A stretch of 5,776 bases of DNA from Pseudomonadota bacterium (GCA_022565135.1 JADFKA010000127.1:1-5776), one strand, 5' to 3'. Counted from the first letter of the stretch, positions 1 to 5,475 are shown. Numbers and translations are program-made. Notes: generated by a model not told the origin, from the sequence alone.

Positions 1-214
1 CCGTCGTTGCCGACAGCCGAAACAACCCGTACCGCCTGAATCGGTATTTTCCGCCATCAGCCATGTAGGGATCTGGTTCGAGATGCTGCCAATCAAGCCG
101 GAAGGCCTCACTGGACTCTTGCATAGCGGGTGTAAACAGAAAATCGTGGGCGGGAACCAGTGCGTAATGAGCGCGCTCAATACTACTGCCAATATCGGCA
201 TCAACGGTGATCAC
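1..214 (-). CDS. 2OG-Fe dioxygenase family protein, N-terminal part (runs off left edge)
   Basis: An open frame reads leftwards off the window edge, so only about 71 codons are visible. Residues 48-67, counted from the GTG at 214, contain DPYMADGGKYRFRRYGLF. This matches the conserved early block (D-x-Y-MADGG-x-YR-x-RR) of the bacterial 2OG-Fe dioxygenase family PF10014, whose members are expected to be Fe(II)/2-oxoglutarate-dependent oxygenases. The iron-binding residues lie further downstream, outside the window, so catalytic competence cannot be judged. The start is uncertain: no ATG is available early in the frame, GTG at 214 follows an A-rich leader with a weak GGAA, and a second GTG lies at 274. 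I prefer 214 because a -10-like box and a dyad lie between the two. It is codirectional with the DUF6265-type and glutathione S-transferase genes upstream but is separated from them by 135 bases, so it probably has its own promoter. Confidence 0.72.
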   Translation of the reverse strand, partial: MITVDADIGSSIERAHYALVPAHDFLFTPAMQESSEAFRLDWQHLEPDPYMADGGKYRFRRYGLFRLSATT

Positions 215-246
215 TTTGTTATTATTATTTCCAGAGACGGCCCAGT

Positions 247-281
247 AGTATACAGGGATTGTAGCTGGAATCACTGATTCC
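247..281 (-). promoter_or_regulatory. Possible promoter and dyad upstream of the dioxygenase gene
   Basis: On the minus strand TATACT (252-247), preceded by TG, resembles a -10 box and sits about 33 bases before the GTG at 214. No good -35 box lies 16-18 bases upstream. That place is instead filled by a perfect inverted repeat, GGAATC-act-GATTCC (267-281 on the plus strand). A regulator-dependent promoter with an operator over the -35 region is one reading. The six-base arms are short enough to occur by chance. Confidence 0.3.
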
Positions 282-349
282 GGGGCCGCGCTGCCCGTCG
301 CAGGGTAAATGGGTCACCAAAACGATGCTGTACGGCGCGGATCCTGGCG

Positions 350-784
350 CTAGTCGCTGCGACGGTAAACCAGCTTTTCTTCCCGCACCGTGCCTTCATG
401 GTGCATCGTGACGAACGCATGAATTTCGTTGTCGTCAATGCGGTAAAAGCTCAAGCCCGAAAAGTGCACGGCGTTCTTGTCCAATTTCACCAGCCGAAAC
501 CTGACGTAGTCCTGCCGGTCTTCCCAGGCCGTAAAATCCGCACTGAAGTGTTTTACCTTGAGACTGAGGCTGCCTGCTTCCTCAAAGGTTCTGCCAAACG
601 CTGCACCCGCCCAGGAACCGACGAGCCACGTAACATCCTCCAGGCTTGCGGCTGGTCGGCTATCGGCATCATCGAGTTTGAAGGTATGTTCAGTTTTCGC
701 TGACTGCGCGCCGGCACCATTGACGAAGCCAACTATGACGAGCGCCGCGACGGTGCTTTTTATAAAGGGTTGCCAATGTCGCAT
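350..784 (-). CDS. Secreted DUF6265-type protein with an apparent internal deletion
   Basis: The product has 144 residues. Residues 1-26 form a signal peptide: a basic start, a hydrophobic stretch at about 11-21 and an AGA|Q cleavage site, so the mature protein should be exported. The mature part begins the DUF6265 pattern with WLVGSW (53-58) and FEEA (67-70). It then jumps straight to GSLSLKVKHF (71-80) and ends with the usual tail, WEDR, FSGLSFYR and GTVREEKLVYRR. From memory, family members have about 35-40 residues between the EE motif and the S-L-x-L-(K/R)-x-KHF motif, including a W-x-x-P-x-x-G-x-M-x-G block. Those residues are absent here while the frame is kept. The start lies 11 bases after the glutathione S-transferase stop, so the two are probably cotranscribed; no clear Shine-Dalgarno is present. 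The family has no established biochemical role. A shortened protein could be made, but its fold is doubtful. Confidence 0.75.
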   Translation of the reverse strand: MRHWQPFIKSTVAALVIVGFVNGAGAQSAKTEHTFKLDDADSRPAASLEDVTWLVGSWAGAAFGRTFEEAGSLSLKVKHFSADFTAWEDRQDYVRFRLVKLDKNAVHFSGLSFYRIDDNEIHAFVTMHHEGTVREEKLVYRRSD

Positions 785-795
785 GTGCGTCGCGT

Positions 796-1437
796 TCAGG
801 CCGCGTTCTGCGCCCTGAACGCTGCCAGAATCGGGGCGGCTTCTTCATGCACGCGCGAAATAGACGGTCGCGATTTCAGGCGCTCCCAGTACGCGGAAAT
901 GTTCTCATGCTCTGCAAAAGGCGCAAGCTGTTCGGCATAGAACAGACCCGGCGCGGCCGAACAATCCGACATCATGAATTCCTCGCCATTCGCGTAGGGC
1001 TGATTGGCGAATTCATTCTCCATGAAGCTGTACATCGTGGCGATATGGAACCTGGCTTTTTCGATGCGCTCAGGATCCTGCTCGCTTGCGGGCTTCATGC
1101 CCTGGAATAGCAAGGTCACAACTGCGTCATTCAGATACAGATCGAACATACGATCCTTGAATCGAATCCTGCGCATCTCGTCTGCGTCGCCTTTAATAAG
1201 GGTCGGTGTCGCCAATGGATCGATGTACTCAACGATGATGCTGGATTCCGGAATGATGTGACCGTCATCAAGCTGCAGGCACGGAACTTTGCCCATTGGA
1301 TATACTTCACAATATTTGTCGCGGGCATCCGCATCCATCAGATCGATGATCTCGGGTTCGAATTCGAGTCCTTTCTCATACATGGCGATCAGGACTTTCT
1401 GCGAATAGGTCGATATGGGGTTGTAGTAGAGTTTCAT
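796..1437 (-). CDS. Glutathione S-transferase family protein
   Basis: This is a complete 213-residue protein, the normal length for a cytosolic glutathione S-transferase. The N-terminal thioredoxin-like domain begins MKLYYNPISTYSQKVLIAM, with the candidate catalytic Ser/Tyr/Thr residues at 9-12. The cis-proline motif is KVPCL (Pro52), and the ESS motif (64-66) should hold the gamma-glutamyl group of glutathione. The all-helical C-terminal domain covers about 85-205 and includes MMSDCSAAPGLFYAE (155-169), the conserved capping-box helix with Asp158. The likely role is conjugation or glutathione-dependent redox chemistry on an unknown substrate. The ATG at 1437 is supported by AGGA (1450-1447) nine bases upstream. 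It is followed after 11 bases by the DUF6265-type gene and preceded by the AHSA1 remnant 60 bases away. Confidence 0.92.
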   Translation of the reverse strand: MKLYYNPISTYSQKVLIAMYEKGLEFEPEIIDLMDADARDKYCEVYPMGKVPCLQLDDGHIIPESSIIVEYIDPLATPTLIKGDADEMRRIRFKDRMFDLYLNDAVVTLLFQGMKPASEQDPERIEKARFHIATMYSFMENEFANQPYANGEEFMMSDCSAAPGLFYAEQLAPFAEHENISAYWERLKSRPSISRVHEEAAPILAAFRAQNAA

Positions 1438-1497
1438 TGTTATTAATCCTTTTGTCGGTACTAAAAGGGCATCCGGCAGATGGGAATCGTCATGTCC

Positions 1498-1641
1498 TTA
1501 CTCGGACAAGACCACTTCCTGATAAGTTCCTTGTCTGCCTGCATCGCAGACACGCGTCAACGCTTGCCACACACGCTCGACCGGTGCCGCGATATCCAGA
1601 TGCATGGTGCTTTGAGAAATTTGCGCCGGTTGATTTATCAC
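1498..1641 (-). pseudogene. Remnant of an AHSA1/SRPBCC-domain protein
   Basis: A 47-codon frame starts at a GTG (1641) and ends at TAA (1498-1500). Residues 13-29, MHLDIAAPVERVWQALT, are the typical opening strand and helix of AHSA1/START-like (SRPBCC) proteins. Residues 38-47, GTYQEVVLSE, match a strand block that lies roughly 35-50 residues later in full-length members, where RLVFTW-like sequence usually follows. Here only about eight residues (RVCDAGRQ) join the two blocks, and a stop follows at once. I infer an internal deletion plus loss of the C-terminal two thirds; full members have about 140-160 residues. Proteins of this family bind hydrophobic ligands or act as Hsp90 co-chaperone-like factors, but this fragment is too short to fold as one. 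It may still be transcribed ahead of the glutathione S-transferase gene. Confidence 0.6.
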
Positions 1642-1684
1642 GATTCAGCCCCGTTACGGCAAAACGCGAGAATGCAAAGTATTT

Positions 1685-1699
1685 GCACAATTATTGTGC
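1685..1699. promoter_or_regulatory. 15-base dyad, possible operator
   Basis: GCACAAT-t-ATTGTGC is a perfect inverted repeat with seven-base arms and a single central base. It lies in the short gap between the end of the CheX-like frame (1736) and the start of the AHSA1 remnant (1641). The shape suits a dimeric helix-turn-helix regulator, or a weak stem. There is no GC-rich stem with a T-run, so I do not call it a terminator. Arms of this length occur a few times by chance in a window of this size. Confidence 0.25.
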
Positions 1700-1735
1700 G
1701 AGATCAACCCTCGACGACAGTTCCAGGCCTGTCTT

Positions 1736-2206
1736 TCAGGTCACGACGAAGGTGAGCGTACGCTTGCCATATTTCGGTATGTCGATACCGAATCCGGTGA
1801 TTTTCCCCGAATCCTGCAGGGCCGCGATCGGCTAAGCCGCGCTGTCGGGGCTCATGGTCTTGCCAAGCCGCAGGTGTGCGCTCGAATCCAACATTAAGAG
1901 TTTCGAGCAGATGTTCATTACTTCGTAGAAATTGTCGTGCATCGCATCAGTCACGGACCTGCCGGAAATCATTTCGTTCGCGATATCGAGCGGAATCATG
2001 GACAGGGCGGCGCCGGAATAGGCCACGAACTCAATGTCACACGCACACAGCGCGACCAGCTTGTCCTCGTCATTAATAAAAGTGGCGACGTGCTGGCTTT
2101 TCAGTTCCAGTGGCTCGCAATCGCTGACACTGATATTTTCACCGAAGATGACGGCGAGTAGACTCGATATCGCTGACGGTGAAGGTGTGACGAAACTCGT
2201 ACTCAT
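1736..2206 (-). pseudogene. CheX/CheC-like protein gene interrupted by an in-frame amber stop
   Basis: The frame from ATG 2206 runs 124 codons to TAG (1834-1832) and continues in the same frame for 31 more to TGA (1738-1736). The downstream part reads PIAALQDSGKITGFGIDIP then KYGKRTLTFVVT, alternating strand-like sequence that fits a C-terminal beta strand, so the amber codon looks like a nonsense mutation (CAG to TAG would do). The rebuilt protein has about 155 residues, close to CheX/CheC-like proteins. Recognisable parts are LVALCACDIEFVAYSGAALS (about 50-69) and DNFYEVMNICSKLL (91-104), a helix resembling the E-x-x-N helix of CheC/CheX-type phosphatases. I recall similar unnamed proteins in gammaproteobacteria; the exact family is uncertain. 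The CheY-like remnant 43 bases upstream on the same strand supports a signalling role. A 124-residue shortened product could still be made. Confidence 0.6.
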
Positions 2207-2249
2207 GTTGTTATGCCTGCTCCCGCGGTCGCGCGAAATAAAATAGTGT

Positions 2250-2348
2250 TCAAGTTACAACCGTACTGAGTATTTTCTCAAATGCTTCCACCGTAAATGA
2301 CTTGGCGATGAGAAATTGCGCGGCCGCAATGTGAATCGGATTTAACAT
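2250..2348 (-). pseudogene. 3' remnant of a CheY-like response regulator receiver gene
   Basis: On the minus strand the frame ending at TGA (2252-2250) reads AAAQFLIAKSFTVEAFEKIL followed by STVVT. This is the signature of the last strand and helix of a receiver domain: alanine/glycine-rich turn, F-L-x-K, then (P/S)-F-T-x-x-x-F-x-x-x-L. The conserved lysine is present; the usual proline after it is serine. An ATG at 2348 would give about a 32-residue peptide, but the phospho-acceptor aspartate and the first ~90 residues of a receiver are missing. The sequence beyond about 2340 belongs to the HDOD gene on the other strand. It stands 43 bases upstream of the CheX-like gene in the same direction, as expected for a CheY and CheX pair. 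The recognition rests on about 25 residues. Confidence 0.55.
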
Positions 2349-2919
2349 GGTTCGAAATACAACCCTGTCCTACGGCGTCGTTCAGACGAAGTCCAGTTAC
2401 ACCTTAAAAGCGGCGAAAAATTGTCTCAACAATTTGTGGGACGAATCGGCGTATGTTGCGGCGCTCTGCTTCGTACTCGCAAGAAAATTGACAAAATGCA
2501 ATCCCGACGAAGCCTTGCTGATCGGCCTTATGCACAGTTTTGGCAAGCTATACATTCTCAGCAAAACGGAAAAACACCCGGCGTTATGCAGCGATGGAGC
2601 TCCGTTAATGCGCATCATGGACGAGTGGCACGCCCCCGTCGGCAGCGCGATCCTGGATAACTGGGGTTTCGAAGCGTATGCAACAGCCGCGATCGCTGAC
2701 TACAGGAATTACGAAACGTAACATGGCGACGAGGCTGACTACCGACATACTGATGACGGCCACCATGTTTTCAATGTTCATGCGTGCTGAATAAAACATG
2801 GAGTTCAATCTGAACGAGATATCAGCCAGTTGACAATTGAACATCAGCATCGAGACATGATTCCGATCATCGAAGCGTCCAACAGGCAAATTAATTCCCT
2901 GCATCGTGCACTCGGCATG
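2347..2919 (+). pseudogene. HDOD-domain signalling protein gene, 5'-truncated and frameshifted
   Basis: The longest open piece (2347-2721, 124 residues) corresponds to the middle of an HDOD domain (PF08668): LW at 30-31 followed by VAALCFVLARKL, PDEALLIGLMHSFGK (53-67) and WHAPVGSAILDNWGF (94-108). The histidine of the HD pair is kept at 63, but the aspartate is serine, as HDOD domains tolerate. The N-terminal ~100 residues with the D-P-x-L and N-S-A motifs are missing, and a TGA lies 12 bases before the ATG. After TAA (2719-2721) the protein seems to go on: HGDEADY in the same frame, then DILMTATMFSMFMRAE from 2744 in another frame, TAA at 2792, NMEFNLNEISAS, and from 2830 a third frame with IEASNRQINSLHRALG, a typical HDOD C-terminal helix. 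HDOD proteins take part in two-component and cyclic-nucleotide signalling. This copy should be inactive. Confidence 0.65.
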
Positions 2920-2974
2920 TATAAAGCTGTATTCGGCCCGAATTGGACTCGGAGCGATCGAGTGCGCCAGAAAT

Positions 2975-3787
2975 CTAACGCAGGTCCTTGCCGCGCAAGG
3001 GAGTTAGTATCGGTGCCCCCTCGAGGTGCTCAAAATGGGTTGAAATGAGAGCATCCAGTCGACGCATGCGCCGCTGGTCAAGCCAATCGATGATCAAATC
3101 CATCTGTGCGACATCTTTTTTTGTCTTGTGCGCAGGTAACTCGTGAACACCGATGCCATGCGCAGCAGCGTGCACGAAATTCTGCGTGTCACGAAGTACG
3201 GAAATGATCGGTATTCTCAAACTGGTGAGAAAACGCATCAGCATCTGGTAGCTTTTCGTGTTCTGCCGCGTGCGATTGGGCACTACGGCCAATTGACAGT
3301 CGCGCCGATCAATTTGCGAGACCAGCAACAGTTCGGCAATAAAACGCGACGCGCAGAAAACATCAATTTCCGATGGCAGAACCGGAATCAGGATACTGCC
3401 GGCATCGTAGGTGACATCGAATAACTCGTCCGGACTGATACCGGCTGGCATATCGATGATCAGGTTTTCGGTATCAGACTCGGTCTGCACGTACACGGTG
3501 CCCGTAGATTGCACCATTTCCTGGCACGCAGAGATACCGTGAATCTTGGGCAGGTGTGGGGGCCGCTTCTCGAGCCAGCGCATGCTGAAACCCTGTGGAT
3601 CACAGTCCACGAGTGTCGGCGCTGGACCGCGCGTCGCGTAACAAGCCGCAATATTCGTAGCGAGAGTGGTTTTGCCGGAACCACCTTTGGGATTGAGCAC
3701 GACAATCTTATGCAGATTATCTCGGTCGGGTGCAATCAACATCGTTCTGCCGGGGTTTCCCCCTCTCCGTTGGCGAACAATCAACAC
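2975..3787 (-). CDS. ParA/MinD-family ATPase (orphan)
   Basis: This complete 270-residue P-loop ATPase has the deviant Walker A box KGGSGKTT (34-41), with the signature lysine that distinguishes ParA/MinD/Soj proteins. It also has the A' box DCDPQG (61-66) and a Walker B-like LIIDMPAG (109-116). Further ParA features are IPVLPSEIDVFCASRFIAEL (about 133-152) and VPNRTR (168-173). Such ATPases dimerise on ATP binding and position DNA or protein cargo such as plasmids, chemoreceptor arrays or flagella. No ParB gene or obvious parS site is visible, so the cargo may be protein. I used the GTG at 3787 because GGTGG lies six bases upstream; an ATG at 3742 gives 255 residues and is a real alternative, since conservation begins only near residue 27. 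It is convergent with the broken HDOD gene and is the only intact gene between the glutathione S-transferase and DUF5062 genes. Confidence 0.9.
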   Translation of the reverse strand: MLIVRQRRGGNPGRTMLIAPDRDNLHKIVVLNPKGGSGKTTLATNIAACYATRGPAPTLVDCDPQGFSMRWLEKRPPHLPKIHGISACQEMVQSTGTVYVQTESDTENLIIDMPAGISPDELFDVTYDAGSILIPVLPSEIDVFCASRFIAELLLVSQIDRRDCQLAVVPNRTRQNTKSYQMLMRFLTSLRIPIISVLRDTQNFVHAAAHGIGVHELPAHKTKKDVAQMDLIIDWLDQRRMRRLDALISTHFEHLEGAPILTPLRGKDLR

Positions 3788-3800
3788 GAATTACCACCGT

Positions 3801-3850
3801 CGTAATGCAAAGCTAGTCCGACTTTCGTGGCAACTCACCAGTGCATTACG
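3801..3850. repeat. Nine-base inverted repeat upstream of the ParA-like gene
   Basis: CGTAATGCA (3801-3809) and its exact complement TGCATTACG (3842-3850) flank a 32-base spacer just upstream of the GTG start of the ParA-like gene. The centres are 41 bases apart, about four helical turns, which would suit two regulator half-sites on one face of the DNA. About one such pair is expected by chance in a window of this size, so this is only suggestive. Confidence 0.25.
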
Positions 3851-3857
3851 CGGCATC

Positions 3858-4122
3858 CTACATAACAGCAAACAACTTGTCGAGAGTTTTATCTCTTTGT
3901 TTTTCAAACGAATAGGGTAGCAAAACGCGTGGATGAGTGTCAATTAATTGACGCACCAGAATTGGCAGGCCGAAGAAAATGGGGCTGGCCCGGATTATTC
4001 ATGAAAAAACCGCGCCAAACCTCAAGACGGCTGCCCAGTGGCCGATAACGAATAGGCAGATCTGCGTTTTCCAGGCGCTGCTTGACCACGCCGTAGAGGA
4101 ATTCGTCGCTACGGTGAATCAT
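3858..4122 (-). pseudogene. Unrecognised short gene, apparently frameshifted
   Basis: Two overlapping minus-strand frames look like parts of one protein. From ATG 4122 the first reads MIHRSDEFLYGVVKQRLEN, then ADLPIRYRPLGSRLEVWRGFFMNN (to about 3994), and degenerates to a TGA at 3940. The second, offset by one base, opens at 3998 and reads ASPIFFGLPILVRQLIDTHP, then RVLLPYSFEKQRDKTLDKLFAVM, ending at TAG (3860-3858). Both have the mix of charged and hydrophobic residues of real protein, and joining them near 3990-3999 gives a product of about 87 residues. I do not recognise the family. A start further upstream is possible in principle, but stops come quickly and no good ribosome binding site is visible. 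It lies upstream of the ParA-like gene on the same strand and divergent from the DUF5062 gene. It could also be chance open frame. Confidence 0.35.
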
Positions 4123-4143
4123 TCATGGCGGGTCATTTCGATT

Positions 4144-4152
4144 TGTTATCAT
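4144..4152 (+). promoter_or_regulatory. Extended -10 promoter element of the DUF5062 gene
   Basis: TGT followed by TATCAT (five of six matches to TATAAT) forms an extended -10 element. Transcription would start near 4159, giving a leader of about 32 bases that contains the GAAAGG ribosome binding site (4179-4184) seven bases or so before the ATG. No convincing -35 box is seen, as is common for extended -10 promoters. Confidence 0.45.
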
Positions 4153-4190
4153 GCTCGCAGCCACGCACGTAATTTCGTGAAAGGCGCAAG

Positions 4191-4454
4191 ATGCCAAAAA
4201 AACTCAAGAACGAAAAAGGACTCCTGAAAGAAGCGCTGCGGCTCATTATGGTCGACGCCGTCAAGCGCGGAATCGTCGAATTCGAGGCGACGGATTCCCA
4301 CGATCTCAAGATCGAATATGCGTACCGGCTACTGATCCACGACAAGGAAATCAGTCCTCTGCCGAGGGGTCAGGACACACTTCCTAAAATACGGCATCGC
4401 CTGGCAATGTGGGTTACGCACAAATTACCCGACGACCACGCACTACTGGGCTAG
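4191..4454 (+). CDS. DUF5062 family protein
   Basis: The product is 87 residues, matching the usual ~85-residue length of DUF5062. It shows the family's order of motifs: a lysine-rich start (MPKKLKNEKGLLKEALRL), a helix ending in a KRG turn (25-27), FEATDSHDLKIEYAYRLLIHDK (31-52, a well-conserved core), then IRHRLAMWVTHKLPDDHALL at the C terminus. No membrane segment, signal peptide or metal-binding motif is visible, so a small soluble cytoplasmic helical protein is likely. Its function is unknown. The ATG at 4191 is supported by GAAAGG upstream. It is transcribed alone, divergent from the broken short gene and convergent with the 319-residue gene, whose stop is 61 bases away. Confidence 0.85.
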   Translation: MPKKLKNEKGLLKEALRLIMVDAVKRGIVEFEATDSHDLKIEYAYRLLIHDKEISPLPRGQDTLPKIRHRLAMWVTHKLPDDHALLG

Positions 4455-4485
4455 CCCGGTCGGTCTACAAGGCCCGGCCCGGGCT
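4453..4485. terminator. GC-rich inverted repeat between convergent genes, possible bidirectional terminator
   Basis: AGCCCGG (4453-4459) pairs with CCGGGCT (4479-4485) across a 20-base loop, and GCCCGG-c-CCGGGC (4472-4484) is itself a palindrome. The repeat overlaps the DUF5062 stop codon and lies 31 bases from the end of the opposing gene, where a shared terminator would be expected. No T-run follows on either strand, so intrinsic termination is unproven. Confidence 0.35.
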
Positions 4486-4515
4486 GTACCGGCCTCGCAT
4501 TACAGCGTAGTGACG

Positions 4516-5475
4516 CTAGCGCGCTATCGCCGCAAGATTCAGCAACGCGGGTACATCACTGGGTTTGTAGAGATCGATCTGTGAGAATGCGACCGAATTG
4601 GTCGGCTGCGCGGTTACGACCAGGGTCGATTTACGTTCGAGGAATTCCCGGTACGGATCCAGTAAGTATTCATCAAACTCAATACCGGATGATGTGCCGG
4701 AATAGCGGAATGCGTCCATTTGTGCTGTCAAGACTTCTTCCGGTGACAATCCTCGCTGACCACAATACTTCGTAACACGTTGCCTGAGAGAGCGGTCTGT
4801 GAATACCAGCCGCATTTCGCTCAATTTGGGTCGGTACCGGGTTCCTTTCGACAATTCGGTCATCATATCGCCGTCCAGCGAGATACTTGCATCGAGATCC
4901 CACATGTCGTCAATGTTGAGCGCCATTTCGAGCAAGTATTTTGACGGTTGATCACGAAACGTCATGGACATCGAAATGACCTGCTCTTCATAGCCCAGCG
5001 CTGCGAGAGCACGCGGTGAGAAGCCATACCGGCCTGTGCATTCTATCGCCGCTCGTTCAGCATCGTCTACGCCCAGCGACTGCACAGTGAAGTTGTAAAT
5101 CTCCTGGTAGTAATCCGCATCGACGGGCATATGCAGCCCTTCCACGAGGAAGCCGAAATACTCGGGCATGACGTCACCCTGCATCTTCATCATATCGCTG
5201 AGATCGAGCAATGCGAAAAAGCTCGGCGTGTCGATGCCCACTCGGTCAATACGGATCTCGTCCCGGAAACCTTCTATGCGTATGGTTACGCCCTCGACCG
5301 TGAGCTCACCGGTCATGGTTGAGGCAATGCCGTCATAGTCCACACGCGCAAACGGCGACATCATGAGCACGACCGTATCCATCGCCTCAGAGACCTTGCC
5401 GTGCAAATAAAACTTGGCGCCGCCATAAGCCAGGACGCTCAGCGCGATTGCCCAAACGATCAGCGCTTGCATCAT
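4516..5475 (-). CDS. Membrane-anchored periplasmic protein of unknown function
   Basis: This is a complete 319-residue protein. Residues 3-20 form a single N-terminal hydrophobic segment without a clear cleavage site, so I expect an inner-membrane anchor with the rest in the periplasm. Residues 45-90 show strand-rich sequence (ARVDYDGIASTMTGELTVEG, then IRIDRVGIDTPSF) resembling the repeated beta patterns of YdgA/DUF945- or AsmA-like proteins; this is resemblance only. The protein has two cysteines in matching settings: C-x-x-R-x-GFSP-x-x-L (146-157) and C-x-x-R-GLSP-x-x-V-L (238-249). This suggests an internal duplication and perhaps a disulfide. An in-frame TAA directly before the ATG at 5475 makes it the furthest possible start; the ribosome binding site is weak (GAG). 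It is convergent with the DUF5062 gene and divergent from the acetolactate synthase-like gene. I do not recognise a named family. Confidence 0.85.
   Translation of the reverse strand: MMQALIVWAIALSVLAYGGAKFYLHGKVSEAMDTVVLMMSPFARVDYDGIASTMTGELTVEGVTIRIEGFRDEIRIDRVGIDTPSFFALLDLSDMMKMQGDVMPEYFGFLVEGLHMPVDADYYQEIYNFTVQSLGVDDAERAAIECTGRYGFSPRALAALGYEEQVISMSMTFRDQPSKYLLEMALNIDDMWDLDASISLDGDMMTELSKGTRYRPKLSEMRLVFTDRSLRQRVTKYCGQRGLSPEEVLTAQMDAFRYSGTSSGIEFDEYLLDPYREFLERKSTLVVTAQPTNSVAFSQIDLYKPSDVPALLNLAAIAR

Noticed and set aside
83..277. 64-codon plus-strand open frame
   Set aside because: It lies antisense to the dioxygenase gene and its upstream region, has no ribosome binding site, and its sequence resembles no protein I know.
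1832..1834. Programmed readthrough or pyrrolysine use at the amber codon
   Set aside because: No readthrough context or stem is evident, the neighbouring genes are also decayed, and a simple nonsense mutation explains it.
1437..1897. Plus-strand open frames of 132, 91 and 67 codons
   Set aside because: The minus strand holds the AHSA1 remnant and the CheX-like C-terminus here; the plus products show no domain features.
2605..2904. 99-codon minus-strand open frame opposite the HDOD pseudogene
   Set aside because: The plus strand carries recognisable HDOD motifs in this interval; the minus product is methionine- and valine-rich antisense without domain features.
2947..2963. Hairpin ACTCG/CGAGT between the ends of the HDOD and ParA genes as a terminator
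   Set aside because: A five-base stem with a seven-base loop and no T-run is too weak to claim.
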